Part shown: piece by piece, positions 42,224 to 50,658 of the stretch | How the letters are laid out: the number at the start of each line of letters is the position of its first letter | How positions within the stretch are numbered: position 1 is the stretch's first letter | DNA from: Actinoplanes subtropicus | GTDB lineage: Bacteria; Actinomycetota; Actinomycetes; Mycobacteriales; Micromonosporaceae | Direction: 5' to 3' | Length of the DNA: 64,000 bases | Assembly (NCBI RefSeq): GCF_000721705.1 | Contig: NZ_JOJL01000022.1 | Span: 1-64,000, forward strand | Notes under the pieces: model-generated | What the model was told of the DNA's origin: nothing | The model's database searches: none | The model's input: only the letters and a program-made list of their open reading frames with translations | Position numbers and translations under genes: made by a program

Positions 42224-42994
42224 ATGCTTGGCTGGCGTCGACTGTGTGGGACCGCGATCGTGGCCCTCGTGCTGATCGCGATCGACCCGGTGGCGGCCCG
42301 GGCGGCGGATCCGGGAGTTCCGGTTCCGCCCAACGGGCTGCTCACCGACAAGGCGCGCGGCGAGGTGACGGACGCGGATCGCGACTTCGTGACCAGGGTG
42401 CGCCTCGCCGGGTTGTGGGAGATCCCCGCGGGCGAGATGGCACAGCAGCGTTCGAAGGACCCGCGGATCCAGGCGATCGGCCGGGAGATCTCCGGGCAGC
42501 ACAAGGTGCTCGACCAGCTCACCCGGGACGCCGCCAAGAAGCTCGACATCGATCTGCCGGACAAGCCGAACAGCGACCAGCAGACGTGGCTCGGCGAGAT
42601 GCGCGACGCCACCGGTACCGACTTCGACCACATCTACATCGACCGGTTGCGGGCCGCGCACGGGAAGATCTTCCCGGCGATCGCGGCGATCCGGTCCGGC
42701 ACCCGCAACGACACCGTACGGCTGCTCGCCCAGCGGGCCAACCAGTTCGTGATGACGCACATGACGCTGCTGGAGTCGAGCGGGATCGTCGACTTCCAGG
42801 GGCTGCCGACGGTGCCGCCGCCGTCCGCGAGCGCCGCGCCGGCGGTGCTCGCCGCCGACCGCCGGTCGACGGCGGCCTCGCCGGTCACCAGCATGCCGGT
42901 GGTCCTGCTCGCGCTGGCCGGCGGGATCGTGGCCGGCATCGTCGCCACCCGCTTCCTGATCGGCCGCCGTCCGCGCCGGCGCTACCGCGGCTGA
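42224..42994 (+). CDS. DUF4142-like exported protein with C-terminal membrane anchor
   Basis: 256 residues. A signal peptide (RLCGTAIVALVLIAIDPVAARA) precedes a helical DUF4142-type domain: DRDFVTRVRLAGLWEIPAGE, IGREISGQHKVLDQLTRDAA, TDFDHIYIDRLRAAHGKIF. A Ser/Ala linker, membrane helix (VVLLALAGGIVAGIVATRF) and Arg-rich tail follow. The fold resembles ferritin-like four-helix proteins; function unknown. GGGAGG lies 5 nt before the ATG. Confidence 0.8.
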   Translation: MLGWRRLCGTAIVALVLIAIDPVAARAADPGVPVPPNGLLTDKARGEVTDADRDFVTRVRLAGLWEIPAGEMAQQRSKDPRIQAIGREISGQHKVLDQLTRDAAKKLDIDLPDKPNSDQQTWLGEMRDATGTDFDHIYIDRLRAAHGKIFPAIAAIRSGTRNDTVRLLAQRANQFVMTHMTLLESSGIVDFQGLPTVPPPSASAAPAVLAADRRSTAASPVTSMPVVLLALAGGIVAGIVATRFLIGRRPRRRYRG

Positions 42995-43004
42995 TCGTTT
43001 TCGA

Positions 43005-43010
43005 TACGGT
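43005..43010 (+). promoter_or_regulatory. -10 box (TACGGT), leaderless start of pobA
   Basis: Six nucleotides (GGGCGT) lie between the box and ATG 43017. Confidence 0.65.
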
Positions 43011-43016
43011 GGGCGT

Positions 43017-44189
43017 ATGCCCGATGTGGTGGTAGTCGGGGCCGGGCCGGCCGGTCTCACCCTCGCCAACCTGTTGCAGCGCAACGCCGTCGACTGCGTC
43101 GTCCTGGAGGCGCGCGATCGTTCCCATGTGGAGGAGCGGCAGCGTGCCGGGGTCCTCGACCACTACGGTGGCCAGATCTTCGAGCGGGCCGGGCTGGCCG
43201 GCGAGGTGCTCGCCGGCGCGCCGGTCGAGACGTTCCTCGAGCTCCGGTACGAAGGGGAGCCGCACCTGCTGGACGCGCCCGCCCTCGCCGGCGGCCGGGC
43301 CGGCCGGATCGTCCCGCAGCAACTGCTGGTGCGGCGGCTGCTGGGAACGTTCCTGGCCGGCGGCGGCGACCTGCGGTTCGGGGTGCGCGACGTGGCGTTG
43401 CACGACCTGACGTCCACGCCGTCGCTGACGTACACCGACGCTTCGGGATCGCATCGGATCGAGTGCGCGTACGTGGCCGGGTGCGACGGCTTCCACGGGG
43501 TGAGCCGGCGCAGCATCCCCGCGGACGAGCTGACCACGTACACGTTCGATCACGGGATCGGCTGGTACACGGTGCTGGCCGACGCGCCGCCGCCGCGCTA
43601 TCCGCTGATGGGGATCGGCGCGAAGGGGTTCGCCGCCCACTTCGCCCGCGGACCGAAGGCGAGCCGGTTCTACCTGCAGTACCGGCCGGGCGCCGAGGAC
43701 CCGCGCGCCTGGCCGGACGACGTGACGTGGGCCGAGCTGCGGGACCGGCTCGGCGATCCCGGGCTGCCGGGCGGCGTCATCACCGAGCGCGAGATCGTCG
43801 AGATGCGCAGCTTCGTGGCCGAGCCGATGGCGTACGGCAGATTGTTCCTGGCGGGGGATGCGGCGCACATCATCACGCCGATGGGCGCCAAGGGGATGAA
43901 CCTGGCGATCGCCGACGCCGACGTGCTGGCCGGCGCGCTCACCTCGGCGCTGCGCGGGGACGACGCGGCGCTGCGCGCCTACTCCGACGTGTGCCTGCGC
44001 CGCACCTGGGACTACCAGGAGTTCAGCCGCTGGTTCACCGAGATGGTGCACGACATGGACGGCGACCCGTTCCGGCGGCGGCTGGCCAAGGCGCGTTTCG
44101 ATCGGTTGTTCACCAACAAGGCGGCGGCGGTCGCCTTCGCCGACATGATGGCCGGTGTTTCGGCCGCGCCGGGTTACCGGCGCCACTAG
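43017..44189 (+). CDS. pobA: 4-Hydroxybenzoate 3-monooxygenase-like flavoprotein
   Basis: 390 residues, the usual PobA length. The FAD motif is VVVGAGPAGLTLANLL; VEERQRAGVLDHYG, AGCDGFHGVSRRSIP (DG motif) and LAGDAAHIITPMGAKGMNLA follow. It hydroxylates 4-hydroxybenzoate to protocatechuate with NAD(P)H and O2. The ring-cleavage pca genes are not in the window. A dienelactone hydrolase gene begins 11 nt after it and may be co-transcribed. Confidence 0.88.
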   Translation: MPDVVVVGAGPAGLTLANLLQRNAVDCVVLEARDRSHVEERQRAGVLDHYGGQIFERAGLAGEVLAGAPVETFLELRYEGEPHLLDAPALAGGRAGRIVPQQLLVRRLLGTFLAGGGDLRFGVRDVALHDLTSTPSLTYTDASGSHRIECAYVAGCDGFHGVSRRSIPADELTTYTFDHGIGWYTVLADAPPPRYPLMGIGAKGFAAHFARGPKASRFYLQYRPGAEDPRAWPDDVTWAELRDRLGDPGLPGGVITEREIVEMRSFVAEPMAYGRLFLAGDAAHIITPMGAKGMNLAIADADVLAGALTSALRGDDAALRAYSDVCLRRTWDYQEFSRWFTEMVHDMDGDPFRRRLAKARFDRLFTNKAAAVAFADMMAGVSAAPGYRRH

Positions 44190-44192
44190 GGT
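44187..44192 (+). promoter_or_regulatory. -10 box (TAGGGT) reusing the pobA stop codon
   Basis: TAG of pobA plus GGT, then 8 nt to ATG 44201. Confidence 0.5.
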
Positions 44193-44200
44193 CACTCGGC

Positions 44201-44923
44201 ATGAAGGTACGCGAGGAAGAAGTGAAGATTTCCGGTCAGATCCGATCCATGGTGATCCGGCCGGTGGGCGAGCGGTCGTGGCCCGGGGTGCTCCTCTACA
44301 CGGACATCTTTCAACTGACCGAGTCGACGCTGCGCACCGCACGCCGGCTCGCGGCGGCCGGCTTCGTCGTCTGCGTACCGGAGATCTACCCGCACGGCGA
44401 GCTGGCCGGCGTCGCGCTGGAGTTCGACGACGCGGGGAAGGCGGCCGGACTGGCCGGCGCCGCGGCCACCCCGACCGCGTCGTTCGATCAGGACCGCTCC
44501 ACGGTTCTCGACTACCTGGCCGCCCGCGACGACGTGGCCGCGCTGTTCGTGACCGGTTTCTGCATCGGCGGCCACCTGGCCTTCCGGGCGGCGTTCGACC
44601 CGCGGGTCGAGGCGACGGTGTGCTTCTACCCGACCGGCCTGCAGAACGGCGGCCTCGGCGCGGACGTGGCCGACTCCCTCGAACGCGCCGCCGACATCCG
44701 CGGCCGGCTGATGGTCGTCTTCGGCTCACAGGACCCGCACGTGCCCGCCGACGCCCGCCTGCAGGTGGTGTCGGCGGTGTACGCGGCCGGCCTGGACGAC
44801 CTGGAGCTGCACATCTACCGGGGCGGCGAGCACGCCTTCATGCGCGACATCGGCGCCCGCCACGACCCGGCCCTCACCGACCTGGCCCTGGCCGAGGCGG
44901 TCTCCTTCTTCGGCGGGCGATAG
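44201..44923 (+). CDS. Dienelactone hydrolase family protein
   Basis: 240 residues, alpha/beta hydrolase with a cysteine nucleophile in VTGFCIGGHLAF, Asp in FGSQDPHVP and His in GGEHAFMRD, the DLH triad. It hydrolyses dienelactones or similar cyclic esters from aromatic breakdown. Its position directly after pobA fits an aromatic-acid route. It may be read through from pobA or from its own -10 box. Confidence 0.88.
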   Translation: MKVREEEVKISGQIRSMVIRPVGERSWPGVLLYTDIFQLTESTLRTARRLAAAGFVVCVPEIYPHGELAGVALEFDDAGKAAGLAGAAATPTASFDQDRSTVLDYLAARDDVAALFVTGFCIGGHLAFRAAFDPRVEATVCFYPTGLQNGGLGADVADSLERAADIRGRLMVVFGSQDPHVPADARLQVVSAVYAAGLDDLELHIYRGGEHAFMRDIGARHDPALTDLALAEAVSFFGGR

Positions 44924-44929
44924 GTCTCA

Positions 44930-45712
44930 TCAGCGCTTGCGGGCCACCCCGCCCCAGACGGCGGCCGGGTTGGCCCGCTCCGCCTCGCTCCCCGGGCGCC
45001 ACTCGGGGACCCGGACCACGCCCGGCTCCACCATGTCGAGGCCCTCGAACAGGGCCGCGACCTGGTCGTACGTCCGGAAGGTCAGCTGGGCGTCCATCAG
45101 CTTGTTCATCTTCGGGGCGGCCTCGCGCACGCCCGCGTGGATGTCGATCGCCGGGTGGGAGAGCGCCAGAAAGCTGCCCGGCGGCACCGCTTCTACCAGG
45201 CGGGCCACGATGGCGGCCGGTTCGTCCTCGTCCGGCACGCAGTGCAGCACCGCGATCAGCATGACCGCGATCGGCCGGGTGAAGTCGAGCGTGGCGGCCG
45301 CCTCCTTGAGGATGCGCCCGGTGTCGCGCAGGTCGGCGTCCAGATACGCGGTGCCGGCGCCGGTGAGCAGCGCCCGGGCGTGACTGAGCACGATCGGGTC
45401 ATTGTCCACATAGACCACCCGGCTGCCGGGGGCGACGGCCTGGGCGACCTCGTGTGTGTTGTCGGCGGCCGGCAGCCCGGTGCCGATGTCGAGGAACTGG
45501 CGGATGCCGCGCTCGCCGGCCAGGTACCGGACCGTGCGCGCCAGGAACGCCCGGTTGCCCAGCACCCCCTCGACCACCTCGGGCGACGCCTCCCGCATCA
45601 GGTCGCCGACATGCCGGTCGACAGCAAAGTTGTCCTTGCCGCCCAACCAGTAGTCGTAGACGCGCGCGATGTGCGCCACCGAGCTGTCGATAGGGCCGCC
45701 ACCCGTGCTCAT
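44930..45712 (-). CDS. SAM-dependent methyltransferase, PF04672 (DUF574) family
   Basis: 260 residues from ATG 45712 (MSTGGGPIDSS). Hallmarks: ARVYDYWLGGKDNFAVDRHV, FLDIGTGLPAADNTHEVAQA, YVDNDPIVLSHARALL and PPGSFLALSHP. Closely related in layout to the gene at 39141. It is divergent from an XRE-type regulator with 70 bp between starts, a pairing common for this family in actinobacteria. Confidence 0.92.
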   Translation of the reverse strand: MSTGGGPIDSSVAHIARVYDYWLGGKDNFAVDRHVGDLMREASPEVVEGVLGNRAFLARTVRYLAGERGIRQFLDIGTGLPAADNTHEVAQAVAPGSRVVYVDNDPIVLSHARALLTGAGTAYLDADLRDTGRILKEAAATLDFTRPIAVMLIAVLHCVPDEDEPAAIVARLVEAVPPGSFLALSHPAIDIHAGVREAAPKMNKLMDAQLTFRTYDQVAALFEGLDMVEPGVVRVPEWRPGSEAERANPAAVWGGVARKR

Positions 45713-45770
45713 GGCCCAAGAGTCTTCCACAGCCGGTACCGGGCTGTACCGCCCGCGGCGCGCGCGAAAT

Positions 45771-45776
45771 TACGGT
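45771..45776 (+). promoter_or_regulatory. -10 box (TACGGT), leaderless start at 45783
   Basis: TACGGT with a 6-nt spacer to the ATG of the XRE gene. Confidence 0.65.
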
Positions 45777-45782
45777 CGGTGT

Positions 45783-46952
45783 ATGACGGTCGGGGAGCGG
45801 ATCAGGGCGCGGCGCCTGCTGCGCGGCTGGAGCATGCGGTACGCGGCGAGCCGGGCGGGCGTCTCGCACGCCACCTGGAGCCGGATCGAGCGGGGCCGGC
45901 AGGCGGCCGACAACCGGTTCATGCTGGCCGACATCGCGGCGGCGCTGGAGTGCTCGTCCGCCGAACTGGTCGGGGTGGCGGTGCCGGCCGCCGACCGGGA
46001 AACGGCAGCCGCGCAGGTCGCCGTGCACGGCATCCGGCAGGCGCTGGTCGAGGTCGATCCGCGGGAACGATCGGATCGGGCCGCACCGCCGGTCGAGGAG
46101 CTCACCCGTACCCTCGAACTGGTCGACAAACTCCGCGGCGATTGCGACTACGCCGGCGCCGGGCGGCTCCTGCCCGAACTCCTGCGATCGCTGCACGCGG
46201 CCGCCGCCGGGCCGCAACGGTCCCGGGCGCTGCGGATGCTCTGCGAGGCCGCGTTCATCGCGTCGGCGGTCGTCCGCAACCTCGGCCACCCCGCCGAGGC
46301 CTGGCTGAGCGCCGAACGCAGCCGGGAAGCCGCCGAGGCCGCCGACGACCCGGTGCTGGTGGCGTTCGCCGCCTACGCCCGGGCCTGCGCCGCGTCGGCC
46401 TGCGGCTCGTACCGGCGCAGCCACACGCTCGCCGCTACCGCCATTGACGATTTGCGACCGCATCTGGCCGAATATGGCGCTTTGGAGACGGCCGGGCTCC
46501 TCCAGCTGATCTGCGCCGAGGCCGGCCGCGGCCTCAAGCGCCTCGACGACAGCCGTGACCGGATCGCCGAGGCGGCCGAACTGGCCGCGCGCACCGGGGA
46601 GAGCGGTGCGATGGGCCTGTTCTTCGGCCCCACCAACGTGAACTTCTGGAGCATCGGGATCGAGGTCGACGGCGGCGAGCCGGCCCGGGCGATCGCGATC
46701 GCCGAGAACACCAACCCGGCAACCATCGCGGCCGGCTGCCGGCAGGTCTTCTACTACGCCGACACCGCGCGGGCCCTCGCCCAGGTGCGCGGACGCGATC
46801 GCGAGGCGATCCGCTTCCTGCTCACCGCCGAGCGCATCGCGCCGCAGCACCTGCACGCATCCCCGCTCGCTCAGGAAACGACACGATCGCTCCTGGACCG
46901 CTCCGGTGGCACCCAACTGCGCGGCCTGTGCGAGCGGCTGGGCGTCATCTAG
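45783..46952 (+). CDS. XRE-family regulator with TPR-like domain
   Basis: 389 residues. N-terminal helix-turn-helix (MTVGERIRARRLLRGWSMRY, AGVSHATWSRIERGRQ), then a long all-helical region of TPR-like pairs (GAGRLLPELLRSLHAAAAGP, PAEAWLSAERSREAAEAADD). This architecture is typical of actinobacterial developmental or peptide-sensing regulators. It probably controls itself and the divergent methyltransferase. Its TAG overlaps the stop of the convergent gene. Confidence 0.88.
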   Translation: MTVGERIRARRLLRGWSMRYAASRAGVSHATWSRIERGRQAADNRFMLADIAAALECSSAELVGVAVPAADRETAAAQVAVHGIRQALVEVDPRERSDRAAPPVEELTRTLELVDKLRGDCDYAGAGRLLPELLRSLHAAAAGPQRSRALRMLCEAAFIASAVVRNLGHPAEAWLSAERSREAAEAADDPVLVAFAAYARACAASACGSYRRSHTLAATAIDDLRPHLAEYGALETAGLLQLICAEAGRGLKRLDDSRDRIAEAAELAARTGESGAMGLFFGPTNVNFWSIGIEVDGGEPARAIAIAENTNPATIAAGCRQVFYYADTARALAQVRGRDREAIRFLLTAERIAPQHLHASPLAQETTRSLLDRSGGTQLRGLCERLGVI

Positions 46953-48013
46953 GAGCGGCGCGAGCGGCGGAGGACCAGGACGCCGAGCAGCGTGGCCAGG
47001 CCCAGCAGCAGCGCGCCGCCGGTGACCAGCATGCCGGCGGGGGTGCCGGCCTTTCGGGCGGCGGCTCCGGCCACCGATTTCGCCTCGTGGGCGACGCTCG
47101 GGTTGGTGGGCGCGGCGGCCGGGCTCGTGGTGACCGCCGGCCGGGGCGGCAAGGCGTAGCGCAGAATCTCCGCCTCGGTGCCGGGCGGCTGGCGGGACGT
47201 CTCGGAGACGGTCAGCAGCGCCGTGCCGTCCGTGGTGTAGGTGACCGACTCGCCCTGTGGCTCGTCCGGCATCGGGATCTGCCGCGGCTCGCCGTGCGTG
47301 AGCGCGCCGGCCACGTCCCCGCCGGCCACGTCGAATTCGAAGGCGTCCGCGTACGTCCGCAGCACCGCGTGTCTCCCGTCCGGGCTGACCGCCCCACCGG
47401 TGATCACCAGCCGGCCGGGGATCGAGAACGGGTTGCTGGTCGTGGTGATCGGCGGCGTGACCTCGCCGACCTTGCGCAGCGGCGTGGTACCGGCGGCGTC
47501 GAGCTGCTTGGCCGGTTCGTAGATTCCCGCGGTGCCGATCGTCTTGGTCACCACGATCGGTGTCCCGTCGCCGTCGAACAGCAGCGCCTCGGCGTCGTGC
47601 GGCCCGTCGGGGTAGGTCAGCCGGTACAGCTTGGGCCGGCCGGCGCCCTTCGGCAGCCGCCACAGCCCGATGGTCGGCCGGTTCCGGTTGTTGTCCCCGA
47701 TGTCGGCGACCCACAGCGTCCCGTCCGGCGCAATGCCCAGGTCCTCGGTGTCCCGCGGCCGGGACGGATACGACACCGTACGCGTGACGGCGCACCTGCC
47801 GTCCAGGTAGAAGATCTTCCGGGCGGCCGGGTCGTCCGATCCGTCGTTGACCACGACCAGCCCGCCGGGGGTCGCCGCCATCCCGGACAGCTCGGTCATG
47901 TGCTTGGCGCCGATCCGGCACACCCGCTGCGCGGCGAGCGCCACCCCCGGGGTGACCAGCAGGCCGGCCCCGGCTACCAGCGCGGCCAGCGCCGCCCCCA
48001 CCCGCAGTCTCAT
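46949..48013 (-). CDS. Exported beta-propeller-like protein with C-terminal membrane anchor
   Basis: 354 residues. A signal peptide (AALAALVAGAGLLVTPGVALA) precedes about 270 residues of short repeated strands such as LGIAPDGTLWVADIGDNNRN and GAVSPDGRHAVLRTYAD, suggesting a propeller. An Ala/Pro linker, one membrane helix (LVTGGALLLGLATLLGVLVL) and RRSRR end the protein. Likely displayed on the cell surface; ligand unknown. GGAAGG precedes the ATG. Confidence 0.8.
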   Translation of the reverse strand: MRLRVGAALAALVAGAGLLVTPGVALAAQRVCRIGAKHMTELSGMAATPGGLVVVNDGSDDPAARKIFYLDGRCAVTRTVSYPSRPRDTEDLGIAPDGTLWVADIGDNNRNRPTIGLWRLPKGAGRPKLYRLTYPDGPHDAEALLFDGDGTPIVVTKTIGTAGIYEPAKQLDAAGTTPLRKVGEVTPPITTTSNPFSIPGRLVITGGAVSPDGRHAVLRTYADAFEFDVAGGDVAGALTHGEPRQIPMPDEPQGESVTYTTDGTALLTVSETSRQPPGTEAEILRYALPPRPAVTTSPAAAPTNPSVAHEAKSVAGAAARKAGTPAGMLVTGGALLLGLATLLGVLVLRRSRRS

Positions 48014-48065
48014 CGCCTTCCATTCCAGCAGACGATCACCAGGGGGCGGCGCCGACCAGGTTTGA

Positions 48066-48623
48066 TCAGACGGTCGACGGGCGCGAGCGCAGCACCAGGA
48101 CCAGCTGCATCGCGCCCAGCACGAGCAGCCAGACGCCGGTCAGCACGACGATCGTGGCGAGCGACGGGCCGGGCCAGATCAGCACGATCAGGCCGCCCAG
48201 CACGGACAGCGCGCCGAGCCCGCCGACGAGCAGGCGGGCCGGCCCCGTGCGGAAGCCGGAGAAGGCCTCGATCAGCGCGATGATGCCGCCGACCAGCCAG
48301 CTGATGCCGATGATGGTCGCGATGACCAGCAGCGACACCACGACGTCGCGCAGGCAGGCGATGCCGCCGATGACGAACAGCAGGCCGATCACCGCGCCCA
48401 GCGCCCGATGCAGGCCGTCGGCAGCGGTCGCGGTGATCGCGTTGACGAGATAGACGATGCCGTGGAAGAGCAGCCACAGTCCGAACAGGACGGCGCCGAC
48501 GTGCAGGGTCTCGCCGGGCCAGACGAGGAACAGGATGCCGAGGATCAGTGAGACGGCGGCCCCGGACAGGGCGAGCCACCAGAGGAACTTTTCCGTACGG
48601 TCGGTCGAGAGCATGGTGGTCAT
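48066..48623 (-). CDS. HdeD-family membrane protein
   Basis: 185 residues with six membrane helices in three similar pairs, each second helix ending near VWPGE or IWPGPS, the HdeD/DUF308 pattern. In enterobacteria HdeD aids acid resistance; the actinobacterial role is unknown. GAGGGAG precedes the start. It lies 32 nt after the FMN reductase gene on the same strand. Confidence 0.85.
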   Translation of the reverse strand: MTTMLSTDRTEKFLWWLALSGAAVSLILGILFLVWPGETLHVGAVLFGLWLLFHGIVYLVNAITATAADGLHRALGAVIGLLFVIGGIACLRDVVVSLLVIATIIGISWLVGGIIALIEAFSGFRTGPARLLVGGLGALSVLGGLIVLIWPGPSLATIVVLTGVWLLVLGAMQLVLVLRSRPSTV

Positions 48624-48655
48624 CGATACTCCCTCTACGAAAAGTAAGGTTCACG

Positions 48656-49300
48656 TTACTCGCTGGGGCGCCAGATCTCCGCTCGCCAGCTGCGCAAAGG
48701 TGAGGCGTCGTTGCGCTGGACCACCGGGTAGAGGCTGGAGACGGCCTGCCACGACGGCTGCGCCCGGGGGCGCGGGGCGGCCAGCGCGCGCACCAGGGTC
48801 TGCAGCAGGTCGAGCAGCGCCTGGTGCAGCTGGGGGTCGCCGATCGTGCCCGTGTCGTCCATCGCGGACGGGGTGAGCGGGATGCGCACGCAGGCCGGGT
48901 GCAGCACCTTCGCCCCGGCGTGACCGAGCACGACCTCCAGCGCCGTGCACGCGCCCTCGTCCTGGCCGGGCGCCGCGACCGACAGCCAGGCGGCCGGCTT
49001 GCCGGTCAGGTCGCCGCCGTCGACCAGCCAGTCGAGCAGGTTCTTCAAGCTGCCGGGCATCGAGCCGGCGAACTCGGGCGTGCTGAACAGCACCGCGTCG
49101 GCCGCCGACACCTGCAGGCGCAGGAACGACACCGGGTCCGGCGGGTCGTACTCGCCGGGGACGAAGGCCGGCAGGTCGCGCAGGCCGTCGTAGAGCGACG
49201 CGCTGATCCCGGCGGGCGCGTGCCGGGCGGCCGTCCGCAGGGCCGCGGTGTGCAGGGCGTCGGCCCGGGTGTGGCCCGAGATGAGCAGGATGCGCGTCAT
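48656..49300 (-). CDS. NADPH-dependent FMN reductase
   Basis: 214 residues, flavodoxin-like: ILLISGHTRADALHTAALR phosphate loop, FSTPEFAGSMPGSLKNLLDW (the usual S-P-E-Y/F-x-G-S-x-P-G motif) and a glycine-poor C-terminus with WQAVSSLYPVVQRN. Reduces FMN or quinones with NADPH. Unlike the reductase at 6106 it has no zinc ribbon. Confidence 0.88.
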   Translation of the reverse strand: MTRILLISGHTRADALHTAALRTAARHAPAGISASLYDGLRDLPAFVPGEYDPPDPVSFLRLQVSAADAVLFSTPEFAGSMPGSLKNLLDWLVDGGDLTGKPAAWLSVAAPGQDEGACTALEVVLGHAGAKVLHPACVRIPLTPSAMDDTGTIGDPQLHQALLDLLQTLVRALAAPRPRAQPSWQAVSSLYPVVQRNDASPLRSWRAEIWRPSE

Positions 49301-49412
49301 GGCGCGACCCTACGTGCCGACGATGACCGGCAGGTGTCACGACGGGCGAAACGCTCAGTTCCGGTCGCGGGCGGCCGACGTTGCGTGGCATCACCGACGG
49401 ACGGGACATCAC

Positions 49413-50600
49413 GTGAGCGAGCAGAGCAGGTTGGCGGCCGTGCACAGCTACGGCCTGCTGGACGCTGCGCGGCCGGTCGTGCTGGACGATCTCACCCGGC
49501 TGGCCGCGCGTGTCTTCGACACGCCCATGTCGACCGTCACCCTAATCGATCGTGATCGGCAGTGGTTCGCCGGCGCCACCGGGATGGCCGGGAACGAGGA
49601 CCCGCGCAGTGTCTCGTTCTGCGCGCACCTGGTCGACCACCCGCGCCCGCTGATCGTCGAGGACGCGCGCGCGGACGATCGGTTCCGCTCGTACCCGAAC
49701 GTGGTCGGCGCGCCGTTCATCCGGTTCTACGCCGGGGTGCCGCTGATCAGCGACGACGGCTACGTGCTCGGCAGCGTGTGCGTGATCGACCGGGAGCCGC
49801 GCCGGATCGGCGACCACGAGGTGGCGATGCTCGGCGATCTGGCCGCCCAGGCGTACGGCCATCTCGCGGCTTTTCGCGATCAGATCCGGCTGACCGCGCT
49901 GGACCGGGAGCTGAGCCGGCTGACCCGGCGTGAGCGGGATCTGATCGCGACCGTCTCGCACGAGCTGCGCACACCGGTCGCCACCATGCAGGGCTACCTG
50001 GAGATGCTCGCCGAGCAGGAGGAGCTCGCGCCGTACCGGCGGCTGATCGAGCCGATCCGGCGCAACGGCGACCGCCTGGTGCGCATGGTCGACCACCTGC
50101 TGGCCGGCACCCGCCCCGACGACACCCCGCCCCGGGCCGAGCGGCTGGTCGACCTGGCCGAGGCGGCGCGCGGCGCGGCGAGTGCCTGCGAAACCCTCGC
50201 GGTCACCCGCGGCGTCACGGTCACCGTCACGATCAGAACCGATCAGGTGTACGTCGTGGGCGAGTCCCCCGCGCTCGTCCAGGCGGTCGAGCACCTGATC
50301 CGGAACGCGATCCTGTTCTCGCCGCCCGGTTCGGCCGTGCGGGTCGGGCTGGACGGCGCCGAGGTCGAGGTGTCGGACGACGGCGCGGGCATCCCGGACG
50401 AGGAACTCCCGTACGTCTTCGAACGGTTCTATCGCGGTCGCTTCGCCGAGGAGCAGGCCGTGCCGGGCATGGGTCTCGGCCTGGCGATCGCCTGGCGGAT
50501 CGTCTCGGCGCACGGCGGCCGGCTGGCGATCGCCTCCGGCGGGCCCGGGCACGGGACGCTCGCCCGGATCACGCTGCCCGCCGCCGGGCCGATCGGCTAA
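49413..50600 (+). CDS. Cytosolic GAF-domain sensor histidine kinase
   Basis: 395 residues. A GAF domain (about 20-165: FDTPMSTVTLIDRDRQWFAG, FCAHLVDHPRPLIVEDARAD, GSVCVIDREPRR) is followed by HisKA with the phosphorylated His in ATVSHELRTPVATMQGYLEM and an ATPase domain (VEHLIRNAILFS, VSDDGAGIPDEELPYVFERF, GMGLGLAIAW). No membrane segment, so it senses a cytosolic signal. No response regulator gene is adjacent. Start GTG 49413. It ends 58 nt before the pilin operon. Confidence 0.9.
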   Translation: MSEQSRLAAVHSYGLLDAARPVVLDDLTRLAARVFDTPMSTVTLIDRDRQWFAGATGMAGNEDPRSVSFCAHLVDHPRPLIVEDARADDRFRSYPNVVGAPFIRFYAGVPLISDDGYVLGSVCVIDREPRRIGDHEVAMLGDLAAQAYGHLAAFRDQIRLTALDRELSRLTRRERDLIATVSHELRTPVATMQGYLEMLAEQEELAPYRRLIEPIRRNGDRLVRMVDHLLAGTRPDDTPPRAERLVDLAEAARGAASACETLAVTRGVTVTVTIRTDQVYVVGESPALVQAVEHLIRNAILFSPPGSAVRVGLDGAEVEVSDDGAGIPDEELPYVFERFYRGRFAEEQAVPGMGLGLAIAWRIVSAHGGRLAIASGGPGHGTLARITLPAAGPIG

Positions 50601-50658
50601 ACCCGTGCGGGCGGCTGCCGATCTTACCTTCAGCGATGGAGAACGCCGGGAGAAACGC

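Noticed and set aside
45399..48023. An 874-codon minus-strand open frame
   Set aside because: Overlaps the XRE gene and is out of frame with the real exported-protein and methyltransferase genes; no conserved motif.
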